From: Paenibacillus radicibacter
Lineage (GTDB): Bacteria; Bacillota; Bacilli; Paenibacillales; NBRC-103111
Length of the DNA: 64,000 nucleotides
Direction: 5' to 3'
NCBI RefSeq assembly: GCF_024721995.1
Contig: NZ_JANQBC010000003.1
Location: 248,001 to 312,000 of the forward strand
Positions 47,343 through 54,323 of the stretch are shown in pieces. A program made the position numbers and the translations under genes. The notes under the pieces were generated by a model, which was not told where the DNA came from, did no database searches, and worked only from the letters and a program-made list of their open reading frames with translations. Numbering within the stretch: position 1 is the first letter of the stretch; each line of letters opens with the position of its first letter.

Positions 47343-47388
47343 GCGATTGTTGAATATGCCAGCTAAGCTTCAACACATATAACCAAGT

Positions 47389-47423
47389 AGCCCGTTCCTG
47401 AATGACAGGAACGGGCTATTTTT
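47389..47423 (+). terminator. Terminator of the qox operon
   Basis: AGCCCGTTCCTG pairs perfectly with CAGGAACGGGCT around AATGA, followed by ATTTTTA. It abuts the repeat element. Confidence 0.92.
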
Positions 47424-47593
47424 ATAGTGAGTTCAAATTGTCGGGTCACTACAGAGAAAAAAGCACTTCCGGCCGCTGTTGAAATCGTGAAAGTTTTGAT
47501 TAGATTAAGTGGTATTTCCACGATTTCAAAGGCGGACACTACGTTCCTACAGTTGCTTTTTTCTCTTTCGTTTAACAATTTGAACTCACTCTA
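47423..47593 (-). repeat. Hairpin repeat element, copy 2 (MITE-like)
   Basis: 171 bp flanked by TA on both sides. Ends AGTGAGTTCAAATTGT (47426-47441) and ACAATTTGAACTCACT (47575-47590) are a perfect 16-bp inverted repeat, extended to 19 with one mismatch. Inside, AGAGAAAAAAGCA pairs with TGCTTTTTTCTCT and GAAATCGTG with CACGATTTC, so the whole element can form one long hairpin. It is the reverse-oriented sister of the 3385-3545 copy. No coding capacity. Confidence 0.8.
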
Positions 47594-47598
47594 ATAAT

Positions 47599-48123
47599 CT
47601 ACTTCTTATACTTTAGCATGACGAACTGACCGGATGTTCCTGCATGAGTCAGGGTGTATACATTTTCTTTCATCCCTGCTGGGAAAAGCGGAATCCCTTC
47701 ACCTAATACGGTTGGTGCAATTGCGATTTCCATCTCGTCGATTAAACCTAGATCCAAACAGTCTTTTACTACCTTCCCACCACCTACGATCCAGACATCG
47801 CCTTCTGCCTCTTCTTTCAACTGTGGAATTAATGATGCCAACGATTCCGATGTAAAGGTAACATGAGGTGCTGCTGGCTGCTCCGATCGTGATAAGACAT
47901 AATTTTTTTTGCCGATATACGGATACTCTTCGGACAATACCAGGATCTCCTCGTATGTTGCACGTCCCATTACAACTGTACCGATTGTTTCATAGAAGGC
48001 ACAGTATCCATTATCTCCGTCGCCATCTATCGCCATCAGCCAATCCACATCACCATTTGGTCTTGCAATATAACCATCCAGACTCATCGCAATGTACAAC
48101 ACCACTTTATTATTTTTACCCAT
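47599..48123 (-). CDS. Dihydrofolate reductase family protein (RibD C-terminal type)
   Basis: 174 residues. The opening VVLYIAMSLDGYIARPNGDVDW, TVVMGRATYEEI and WIVGGGKVVKDCLDLGLIDEM mark the YyaP/YwjB-like group related to the RibD reductase domain. These are NADPH-dependent reductases of unknown substrate. AAGGGAG precedes the ATG. It is divergent from the WYL regulator, with a shared operator-like palindrome between them. Confidence 0.83.
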   Translation of the reverse strand: MGKNNKVVLYIAMSLDGYIARPNGDVDWLMAIDGDGDNGYCAFYETIGTVVMGRATYEEILVLSEEYPYIGKKNYVLSRSEQPAAPHVTFTSESLASLIPQLKEEAEGDVWIVGGGKVVKDCLDLGLIDEMEIAIAPTVLGEGIPLFPAGMKENVYTLTHAGTSGQFVMLKYKK

Positions 48124-48163
48124 AATCTTATCGCTCCCTTCTTAGTATCTTTATGATACACTT

Positions 48164-48190
48164 TAATTACGACAAATCATGACGTAATTA
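48164..48190. promoter_or_regulatory. Palindrome between the reductase and WYL regulator genes
   Basis: TAATTACG (48164-48171) and CGTAATTA (48183-48190) are perfect eight-base arms 11 bases apart, centred between the two divergent start codons. Likely binding site of the WYL regulator. Confidence 0.5.
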
Positions 48191-48199
48191 GGTGAGAAT

Positions 48200-49102
48200 A
48201 TGAATAATCGTAGATTAGCTATTATGCAGATGATGGATTCCCGCAAAAAGTTCACGGCTCGCGAGCTTGCCGAGCGATTCGAAGTATCGATCCGCACCAT
48301 TCAGCGTGACCTCGACTACTTGCAACAGATGGGTTTTCCACTCTATACCGATCTTGGGAAACTTGGCGGTTACCGTGTTATGCCAAATCGGATTTTACCG
48401 CCGCTGCAACTAAATCAGAACGAAGCTTTTGGCTTATTTTTAATGATCCAATATCTAGAGAAGATCCACGACTTTCCATTCGAGTCCATACGTTCACATC
48501 TTGCCGAGCAGTATTACGCAGGGCTTCCAACAGATGTACAAGAATCCATTGATCGAATGAAGAAGCATATCGGATTTATGCACAATCAGGTTTCCGAGCC
48601 TGCACCACTGACGACACATATCCTGCAAGCCGCGATGGATAAGCGCGAAGTTTCTTACATGTATCGTTCCCAAAGTGGATTAAAGAGAACCCAAGCCTAC
48701 CCACTCGGCATTTATTATGAGAATGGTTTCTGGTACATGCCCGCACAACGTGGTGAGAAGGTAATCTTGTATCGAGTAGATCGGATGAGTGAGATTGAGG
48801 TGTTGGAGCAAGTTGATGCATCTATTCCGACGCTGCAAGAGTGGTTTAAGAAGACTGATGAGCGTGAGAGTGTAGAAGTCGTGTTGCAGTTTACAGATAC
48901 AGGCGCGCGCATTGCGCAGTCAGATCCGCTTCTGCAAGGGATACGAAGCAAGCAGTGGCATGGAAGCAGCCCTATAGAAGAGCTACCTTTTCTATCACGA
49001 AGACTACTGAAGTACGGTGTTGATGTAAAAGTAATAGCACCAATCGAGCTAAGAGAAATGGTTGTTAAATTACTGCGAGAAAGTATACAGCAGTATGAAT
49101 AA
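48200..49102 (+). CDS. HTH/WYL-domain transcriptional regulator (YafY-like)
   Basis: 300 residues. An HTH_11 domain (RRLAIMQMMDSRKKFTARE, then SIRTIQRDLDYLQQMGFPL) is followed by a WYL domain (SYMYRSQSGLKRTQAYPLGI) that senses a ligand, and a C-terminal extension typical of WYL proteins. Divergent from the DHFR-like gene, which it probably controls, and autoregulated through the palindrome 10 bases before its start. Ribosome site AGGTGAG is modest. Confidence 0.83.
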   Translation: MNNRRLAIMQMMDSRKKFTARELAERFEVSIRTIQRDLDYLQQMGFPLYTDLGKLGGYRVMPNRILPPLQLNQNEAFGLFLMIQYLEKIHDFPFESIRSHLAEQYYAGLPTDVQESIDRMKKHIGFMHNQVSEPAPLTTHILQAAMDKREVSYMYRSQSGLKRTQAYPLGIYYENGFWYMPAQRGEKVILYRVDRMSEIEVLEQVDASIPTLQEWFKKTDERESVEVVLQFTDTGARIAQSDPLLQGIRSKQWHGSSPIEELPFLSRRLLKYGVDVKVIAPIELREMVVKLLRESIQQYE

Positions 49103-49130
49103 TTAGGCGATGGGTATAATATGGTTATTA

Positions 49131-49159
49131 TTGTATATTCCGATATGGAATGTTATAAT
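49131..49159 (+). promoter_or_regulatory. Promoter of antisense RNA, cassette 1
   Basis: TTGTAT and TATAAT separated by exactly 17 bases. The -10 is perfect, the -35 weak. Cassette 2 has the same layout. Confidence 0.55.
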
Positions 49160-49165
49160 TTGTAC

Positions 49166-49374
49166 GTACATATAAAGTACAACTTTTGTACGGATATGAT
49201 ATGTATGCAACGTATAGTCACAGCTCTTTCAAATCAAACTAAAAAAGGCCCTGACTGTTCCAGCAGTCAGAGCCTTGAATATAGTATCGGTGGACTTACC
49301 TCCGGTGCGCATAAGAGTTACTTACGCAAAAACCCTACCGTAAGGCGTCTACCTTATCGACGGTGGGGTTTTCT
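49166..49374 (+). ncRNA. Putative antisense RNA (antitoxin), cassette 1
   Basis: Predicted from the promoter at 49131 to the hairpin 49328-49372 (AACCCTACCGT / ACGGTGGGGTT) with TTTT after it. In plus-strand RNA the one odd pair is a U-G wobble, while in minus-strand RNA it is an A-C mismatch, so the hairpin is tuned for this strand. The RNA would overlap the 3' end of the toxin message, including its last codons, as in TxpA/RatA and BsrG/SR4. Length about 210 bases. Start point is inferred. Confidence 0.55.
49241..49274 (-). terminator. Toxin mRNA terminator, cassette 1
   Basis: On the minus strand GGCTCTGACTG pairs with CAGTCAGGGCC (one U-G wobble), followed by six Ts. In plus-strand RNA the same position is a C-A mismatch. 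Confidence 0.75.
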
Positions 49375-49488
49375 CTTGTTGTTTTGTCTTCGTTTGATCC
49401 ATTTCACTAACTTCCTACCACCAAACCATAGGCTCAGTAACGTAGCTATTAGTTTCAGGACAAAATAAAGCACCTCAAGAGTTGCCAT
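49354..49488 (-). CDS. Small membrane toxin-like peptide, copy 1
   Basis: 44 residues beginning MATLEVLYFVLKLIATLLS, one membrane helix, then a strongly basic tail (KLVKWIKRRQ and RKPHRR). This is the form of type I toxins such as TxpA and BsrG, though I recognise no exact family. The ribosome site AGGGAGGTGAT ends five bases before the ATG, extended and very strong, as in known type I toxins. The stop codon lies inside the hairpin that ends the antisense RNA. Too short for usual gene callers. Confidence 0.68.
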   Translation of the reverse strand: MATLEVLYFVLKLIATLLSLWFGGRKLVKWIKRRQNNKRKPHRR

Positions 49489-49632
49489 CAGCATCACCTC
49501 CCTAACTTGCAAGGCTACACCGTGGCATGTCCACCGCTTCCTATATTCTTCTCATAATACACCATTTAATTTGATATATTTGTAAAATAAATTCAATGGC
49601 AACATTCGACTAAACCTCGAATATGGATGATA

Positions 49633-49661
49633 TTGTAAACGCGTGTTTGCGGTGTTATACT
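49633..49661 (+). promoter_or_regulatory. Promoter of antisense RNA, cassette 2
   Basis: TTGTAA and TATACT with a 17-base spacer, in the same place relative to the repeat as in cassette 1, although the sequences outside the repeat differ. Confidence 0.55.
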
Positions 49662-49667
49662 GTAGTC

Positions 49668-49846
49668 AATACTTAGTATCAGGTTAGAGAATAGTCATTC
49701 ATTTTTTCAACCATATTAAAAAAGCCCCGACTGCGCCAACAGTCAGAGCCTTGAATATAGTATCGGCGGACTTACCTCCGGTGCGCATTAGATTTATGCG
49801 TGAAACCTCACCGAAAGGGGCCTACCTTATCGACGGTGGGGTTTTC
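49668..49846 (+). ncRNA. Putative antisense RNA (antitoxin), cassette 2
   Basis: Predicted from the promoter at 49633 to the hairpin 49803-49844 (AAACCTCACCG / CGGTGGGGTTT), with a U-G wobble in the plus-strand RNA. About 180 bases. Its loop differs from copy 1 (AAAGGGGCC against AAGGCGTCT), so each antisense RNA may recognise only its own message. Confidence 0.52.
49718..49750 (-). terminator. Toxin mRNA terminator, cassette 2
   Basis: Minus strand GCTCTGACTG pairs with CAGTCGGGGC using two U-G wobbles, then six Ts. The wobbles preserve pairing on this strand only. Confidence 0.72.
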
Positions 49847-49961
49847 TCTTGTTGTTTTGTCTTCGTTTGATCCATTTCACTAGCTTCCTGCCACCAAACC
49901 ATAGGCTTAGTAACGTAGTAATTAGTTTCAGGACAAAATAAAGCACCTCAAGAGTTGCCAT
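49827..49961 (-). CDS. Small membrane toxin-like peptide, copy 2
   Basis: 44 residues, identical to copy 1 except Thr for Ala at position 15. One membrane helix and a basic tail. The ribosome site GGGAGGTGAT lies a few bases before the ATG. A possible minus-strand promoter TTACAA-N17-TATACT lies at about 50027-50055. Near identity of the protein with more change in the non-coding parts suggests the peptide is kept by selection or that the duplication is recent. Confidence 0.68.
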   Translation of the reverse strand: MATLEVLYFVLKLITTLLSLWFGGRKLVKWIKRRQNNKRKPHRR

Positions 49962-50078
49962 CAGCATCACCTCCCAACTTGCAAGGCTACACCGTGGCAT
50001 GTCCACCGCTTCCTATATTCTAGTTCTAGTATACAATTATTTAGAATATTTTGTAATTTATTTTACTAGGAGGTCATA

Positions 50079-50564
50079 ATGAGCGACCGTATTCTATTTA
50101 TTCTAACGTATTTCTCAACACTAGGATCAGGCTTAGCTACAGGACTCTTCTTCATATTCTCCGCATGTATCATGACCGCACTCTCTCGTATTCCTGCAGA
50201 ACATGGCATAGGCGCTATGCAATCAATCAATTCTACGATTCTCAATCCACTATTCATGCTTGTGTTCATGGGAACGACAATCGTCAGTGTTGTAATCGCC
50301 ATATTCGCATTTATGCGCTGGGGTGAACCTGGTTCGATCTACTTGCTAGCTGGTTGTGTGTTCTACCTCATCGGATTTATCGTAACTGCAGCATTCAATG
50401 TCCCTCTTAACGATTCACTAGCATCTCTTGATCCGAAGAACACATCGAGCACTGCATTGTGGACCCAATACCTTAACGTCTGGACATCATGGAATCATGT
50501 TCGAACACTTGCATGTATAGCCGCTCTAGCCTCTTTCGTACTCGCCCTTCGTCAAATGAAATAA
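50079..50564 (+). CDS. DUF1772 membrane protein (anthrone oxygenase-like)
   Basis: 161 residues with four membrane helices. The pattern SGLATGLFFIFSACIMTALSR near the start and FNVPLNDSLASLDP plus WTSWNHVRTLACIAALASF near the end is that of DUF1772. Function unknown; some fungal members resemble anthrone oxygenases. AGGAGG lies ahead of the ATG. It is divergent from toxin copy 2. Confidence 0.8.
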   Translation: MSDRILFILTYFSTLGSGLATGLFFIFSACIMTALSRIPAEHGIGAMQSINSTILNPLFMLVFMGTTIVSVVIAIFAFMRWGEPGSIYLLAGCVFYLIGFIVTAAFNVPLNDSLASLDPKNTSSTALWTQYLNVWTSWNHVRTLACIAALASFVLALRQMK

Positions 50565-50595
50565 TACTTTATTCAAAATCACATCGTTTCCATCC

Positions 50596-50626
50596 AAAAA
50601 GGACCGCATCTGCGGCCTTTTTTTTA
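50596..50626 (+). terminator. Terminator after the DUF1772 gene
   Basis: AAAGGACCGC pairs with GCGGCCTTT (one bulge) followed by a long T-run. Confidence 0.85.
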
Positions 50627-50655
50627 TTTTCACAAATTTATTTAAAAATAGCCCA

Positions 50656-50703
50656 TTGACATCTAATTACCCAATCATATATAGTTGGTTACATAAGTAA
50701 TTA
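50656..50703 (+). promoter_or_regulatory. Promoter and operator of the GntR-ABC operon
   Basis: A consensus -35 TTGACA (50656) with TATATA 16 bases downstream. The region is wrapped in inverted repeats: TAATTAC / GTAATTA outside (50664-50670, 50697-50703) and ACCCAA / TTGGTT inside, likely bound by the GntR product. Confidence 0.6.
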
Positions 50704-50724
50704 ACCGAACAGGAGGTGGCGGAA

Positions 50725-51087
50725 TTGTCTTTCATCCTAGATGACGGTCGACCGATCTTTATGCAGATTGCAGACAAGATTGAAGACGACATCATCGAAG
50801 GCAGACTGCCTGAAGAGTCAGTTGTACCTTCTAAGAATCAATTCGCATCATTTTATCAAATTAATCCAGCCACTGCAGCTAAGGGTGTCAATATGTTAGT
50901 CGAGCAAGGCATTCTGTACAAAAAAAGGGGGCTGGGCATGTACGTCGCACCCGGTGCGCATGCCATTCTGATGGAGAAACGTAAAGAAAAGTTCTATGAG
51001 CAGTATGTGGTAACGATGGTTAAAGAAGCAGAGAAGCTAGGAATAACGGTCGACCAACTAACCGAGATGATTCGGAGAGGAGATTAA
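50725..51087 (+). CDS. GntR-family regulator (YtrA-like)
   Basis: 120 residues. A GntR winged helix (RPIFMQIADKIEDDIIEG, VVPSKNQFASFYQINPATAAKG) and only a short helical tail, the YtrA subclass, which controls neighbouring ABC transporters. A TTG start at 50725 is chosen since AGGAGG is eight bases upstream; the GTG at 50716 lies in the site itself. Followed six bases later by the ATPase gene, so it is the first gene of the operon it probably represses. Confidence 0.82.
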   Translation: MSFILDDGRPIFMQIADKIEDDIIEGRLPEESVVPSKNQFASFYQINPATAAKGVNMLVEQGILYKKRGLGMYVAPGAHAILMEKRKEKFYEQYVVTMVKEAEKLGITVDQLTEMIRRGD

Positions 51088-51093
51088 ACCCTT

Positions 51094-51990
51094 ATGAAAC
51101 CAGTAGTTAAAGTGAAACAATTAACGAAATCTTATGGAGATTTTACAGCAGTGAATCAAGTCAGCTTCGAACTTGAAGCAAACAAAATTTATGGTCTACT
51201 CGGGCGCAATGGTGCAGGGAAGACAACAATCATGCAGTTAATCACTGCTCAAGCATTTGCTACAAGCGGCAAGATCGAAGTATTTGGTGAGGAGCCTTAC
51301 GAGAATACGAAAGTATTGAATCAGATGTGTTTTATCAAGGAAAGTCAGAAGTACCCAGATACGTTCCGTATTATGGATGTACTCACTGTAGCAAAGTCGC
51401 TTTATCCAAATTGGGATGAGGAGTTCGCGCAGCAGTTGGTTGAGGAATTCCGTCTCCCTCTCAAACGCAGTGTGAAGAAACTGTCACGCGGGATGCTCTC
51501 CTCGGTCGGCATTATTGTCGGTCTAGCCTGCCGAGCACCGCTTACGATTTTTGATGAACCCTATCTCGGACTAGATGCAGTTGCAAGAACGATATTCTAT
51601 GACCGTTTGATAGACGATTATACCGAGCATCCTCGCACGATTATTTTATCCACTCACTTAATTGATGAAGTTAGCAAAATTCTTGAGCATGTTATCCTGA
51701 TCGATCGCGGTCAAATCTTGATCAATGCGGACACAGATACAATTCGCGGAAAAGCATTTACTATCGTTGGTTCCACCGCTAATGTACAGACATTCACCAA
51801 AGGTATGCGCATCATCCATCAAGAATCGCTTGGCGGGTTAATGTCAGCAACGGTACTAGGTGGCATTCAAGAGATTGATCGCAAGCATGCAGATTCACTT
51901 GGTCTTGAGATTGCACCTGTTAAGCTTCAAGAACTTGTCGTTCATCTAACAAGCAATTCAAACGACAATACGAAAGGAGTTGCCCTCTAA
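51094..51990 (+). CDS. ABC transporter ATPase (YtrB-like)
   Basis: 298 residues with Walker A GRNGAGKTTI, an altered signature KLSRGMLSS and Walker B LTIFDEPYLGLD, then STHLIDEV. The Tyr in DEPYLGLD is typical of the YtrB/YhcG type that works with GntR regulators. Such systems often answer cell-wall antibiotics. It ends one base into the start of the permease gene. Confidence 0.83.
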   Translation: MKPVVKVKQLTKSYGDFTAVNQVSFELEANKIYGLLGRNGAGKTTIMQLITAQAFATSGKIEVFGEEPYENTKVLNQMCFIKESQKYPDTFRIMDVLTVAKSLYPNWDEEFAQQLVEEFRLPLKRSVKKLSRGMLSSVGIIVGLACRAPLTIFDEPYLGLDAVARTIFYDRLIDDYTEHPRTIILSTHLIDEVSKILEHVILIDRGQILINADTDTIRGKAFTIVGSTANVQTFTKGMRIIHQESLGGLMSATVLGGIQEIDRKHADSLGLEIAPVKLQELVVHLTSNSNDNTKGVAL

Positions 51991-52676
51991 TGGATCGTGT
52001 ACTTCGCGTTGTACAAATGAATATTCGAGACAAAATGGCCTGGTTTTTTATCCCGTTTATTGTGCTTTTCGCCAGCTTTTTCGTCAATATTCTCGTTGCA
52101 CTACTCATACGAGAACCCGAAGGTTTTGCTTCTGGAGGCGGCTTATCGATCTTCGTCTACATGCTTATAGCCGGTATCCTTTGTCTTTCACAAACATTCT
52201 CAATGGCCATAAGCTTTAGTGTTCGCCGCAAAGATTATTTCTGGGGAACGGCTGCTACGGCAGGTATTGTAAGCTTAGTGGTGTCGCTAATCCTGGTTAT
52301 TCTATCAATCATAGAACAATCGACGAATGGTTGGGGTGTGAAATTACGTTTTTATCTTCTGCCCTTCATGGATCAAACATCACCACTTGAACTAGGTATT
52401 GTCTTCTTCTTAATCCTACTCAGCCAGTTTTTCTGCGGATTCATCTTCGCCAGTGTCCATAGACGAATCGGACGCAACGGATTATTGTTATTCTCCATCG
52501 GCTTAGGGTTAGTCCTTATGATACTTGGATTTGTCATCACATATTTCAAATGGTGGGGCAATGTTTATGAATACATTCAGTTGCATACGCTACTCGAGAA
52601 TTCAGTATGGCTACTCCCGTTCATTGTCATCACGATGTTCGCCTCTTATCTACTGCTTCGTAAAGCAACGGTATAA
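51990..52676 (+). CDS. ABC transporter permease of the GntR operon
   Basis: 228 residues with six membrane helices, no recognisable soluble domain. Starts with a TAATG overlap with the ATPase gene. Its place and size match permeases of YtrABC-like operons; sequence alone gives no substrate. A terminator follows. Confidence 0.72.
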   Translation: MDRVLRVVQMNIRDKMAWFFIPFIVLFASFFVNILVALLIREPEGFASGGGLSIFVYMLIAGILCLSQTFSMAISFSVRRKDYFWGTAATAGIVSLVVSLILVILSIIEQSTNGWGVKLRFYLLPFMDQTSPLELGIVFFLILLSQFFCGFIFASVHRRIGRNGLLLFSIGLGLVLMILGFVITYFKWWGNVYEYIQLHTLLENSVWLLPFIVITMFASYLLLRKATV

Positions 52677-52683
52677 AAGTAAT

Positions 52684-52718
52684 AAAGCCACTCTCCTGTT
52701 TGAAGGAAGTGGCTTTTT
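52684..52718. terminator. Terminator after the GntR-ABC operon
   Basis: AAGCCACT pairs with AGTGGCTT with inner TCCT/AGGA pairing; T-run on the plus strand. Confidence 0.78.
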
Positions 52719-52740
52719 CTTATAGACGCAATTCACGCGC

Positions 52741-53373
52741 TTATGCTTTATGTGATTTTTGAGCACGAGTACGCAAGCGAGCAGCGATTCTTTGTCTATT
52801 GTGTTTCACATACAAGAAGATTCCAACGCCTATTGCCGCTATTCCAATAGCTAAGATCGAATATCTGGATACCAAGTGAAGGAGTTGTTCGAACTTGGCA
52901 CCGAATATTAAGCCGATCATCGTATACAGCATTACCCACACAAAACCACCAATACAGTTATAGATGAAGAATGTGCGCGCTGGCACCTTCAGAATACCCG
53001 ATACATAGCCCGTGAAATGCCGTAAACCTGGGACAAAATAACTGATCAAGATCAGCTTATTCCCATAACGGTCAAACCACTTACTCAATTTCTCAACCCG
53101 CTCCTGCTTAAGAAACACGTACTTCCCGTATTTAGCTACAAATGGCGTCCCAAGCTTATATCCGATCATATATGTTACCGCCGTACCGATTATCGCACCG
53201 ACATACGAATACACAATTACCATTGTAATATTCATTTCAGCAATCGTGCTCATATGACCGGATATCGCCATCGCAAGTTCCCCTGGGAACGGAAGTGCAA
53301 TCGACTCCGCGAATAATCCTAATATCAAGACAAGATAGCCATATTGTTCAAAAAGGTTGCTCACCCACTCCAT
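52741..53373 (-). CDS. DedA family membrane protein
   Basis: 210 residues. Typical DedA/VTT domain: ALPFPGELAMAISGH, GTAVTYMIGYKLGTPFVAKYGKY, and the key FDRYGNKLILISYFVPGLRHFTGYVSG with the conserved Arg. Members flip or transport undecaprenyl phosphate or phospholipids. A basic tail ends the protein. Probably monocistronic. Confidence 0.85.
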   Translation of the reverse strand: MEWVSNLFEQYGYLVLILGLFAESIALPFPGELAMAISGHMSTIAEMNITMVIVYSYVGAIIGTAVTYMIGYKLGTPFVAKYGKYVFLKQERVEKLSKWFDRYGNKLILISYFVPGLRHFTGYVSGILKVPARTFFIYNCIGGFVWVMLYTMIGLIFGAKFEQLLHLVSRYSILAIGIAAIGVGIFLYVKHNRQRIAARLRTRAQKSHKA

Positions 53374-53460
53374 CTGTATCTACACTCCTACACGTATCAT
53401 TTGCAAACAAAAATTGTTCTCTTTATAAGGTTACCAAAAATATACAAATTCTATAACGAT

Positions 53461-53495
53461 CTGAAGTTTAGTTTCCATCTCGACTTTGGTCGAGG
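53461..53495 (-). repeat. 35-bp direct repeat with hairpin, copy 1
   Basis: 31 of 35 bases match the copy at 54156-54190. It contains CTCGACTTTGGTCGAG, a perfect 6-bp hairpin. This copy encodes the last residues of the next gene (DQSRDGN and stop). Confidence 0.65.
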
Positions 53496-54094
53496 TATCT
53501 TACCTCTTTAATCAGAGTAACCTCGCGTTGTTGCTTCTTTCGCCTTTGTACGAAGCGGATCAATAACCACCCTGCTACAATTAACGTTCCGAATCCAAGC
53601 ATAGTTATCATGAGCGTACGATCCACCATTTGCTCAGCTGCGTGACCATAAATATAAAATAAAACACCAACAATATAGAACTTCGCTGCGCGTCCAATTG
53701 CGGCATAGCCAAGTAGTTTCCACAAGGAGTAATTCATACAACCGGCCATGATCGTGAACAACTTAAACGGAATTGGCGTGAAGGAACCTATAAGAATTGC
53801 GACTTCTCCATGTCGATGGAAAAGCCCCGTTGCCTTATCCATCCATTTCTTTTTCACATACCTTTTAAGGATGAGATCTCCGGACTTTTTGCCAATTAAA
53901 TAACCAATAGGGGTACCCAATAAACTACCCACAAAACCAAGCGTAGCAAGCCATATCACATTGTCAGGATCAATTGCACTTAAATATATTTGTAGGAAGA
54001 AGGCAGGTATAGGAAAAATAATTGCGTCTATCATTCCATGAATAAACATTCCTATCGGTCCAAACCCTCGCAAAAACTCCATGATGATATCCAT
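53468..54094 (-). CDS. DedA/VTT-domain membrane protein
   Basis: 208 residues. A shorter VTT member: PIPAFFLQIYLS, GSLLGTPIGYLIGKKSG, then FHRHGEVAILIGSFTPIPFKLFTIMAG with Pro instead of the Arg-rich loop of true DedA. Such proteins are sometimes called YqaA-like. GGGGGG lies nine bases before the ATG. It shares only distant likeness with the neighbouring DedA gene. The 3' end is made of a 35-bp sequence that recurs upstream of the gene. Confidence 0.78.
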   Translation of the reverse strand: MDIIMEFLRGFGPIGMFIHGMIDAIIFPIPAFFLQIYLSAIDPDNVIWLATLGFVGSLLGTPIGYLIGKKSGDLILKRYVKKKWMDKATGLFHRHGEVAILIGSFTPIPFKLFTIMAGCMNYSLWKLLGYAAIGRAAKFYIVGVLFYIYGHAAEQMVDRTLMITMLGFGTLIVAGWLLIRFVQRRKKQQREVTLIKEVRYLDQSRDGN

Positions 54095-54155
54095 GATCTC
54101 GTTTATCCCCCCAGTCTTACTAAGATTAACAAATTGATTACCACGTCATAACTGC

Positions 54156-54190
54156 CTGAGGTTTAGTTTCGTTCTCGACTTTGGTCGGGG
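54156..54190 (-). repeat. 35-bp direct repeat with hairpin, copy 2
   Basis: Sister of 53461-53495, lying 62 bases before the VTT gene. Read in the same frame it would give DQSRERN and a stop, so it may be the residual 3' end of a lost tandem paralogue, or a mobile hairpin. Confidence 0.6.
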
Positions 54191-54217
54191 AAGATATTAG
54201 CCTTGCCTCCAAACAGC

Positions 54218-54257
54218 AAAAAGCCCTGAGCAACTCCTTTGGGTATGCGCTCAGAGC
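54218..54257 (-). terminator. Terminator of the YvfRSTU-like operon
   Basis: On the minus strand CTCTGAGCGCA pairs with TTGCTCAGGGC, followed by TTTTT. Confidence 0.78.
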
Positions 54258-54323
54258 TCTCCACACTAATTCTAGTTCATGATTACATGCTGCATCTTTG
54301 GTTAGAAACAAGCCGATCTATTC

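Larger units (their letters stand above)
49241..49550. repeat. Tandem cassette duplication, unit 1
   Basis: 310 bases closely repeated at 49718-50021 (304 bases) in the same orientation. The toxin frame differs by one residue between copies, while the surrounding RNA loops differ more. Confidence 0.9.
49718..50021. repeat. Tandem cassette duplication, unit 2
   Basis: 304 bases, sister of 49241-49550. The unit covers the toxin gene, its leader and both terminators, but not the antisense promoter, which lies in unique sequence 57-85 bases upstream. Confidence 0.9.

Noticed and set aside
49121-49468. A 115-codon plus-strand frame across toxin cassette 1
   Set aside because: It runs antisense through the toxin, has no ribosome site and is not kept in cassette 2.
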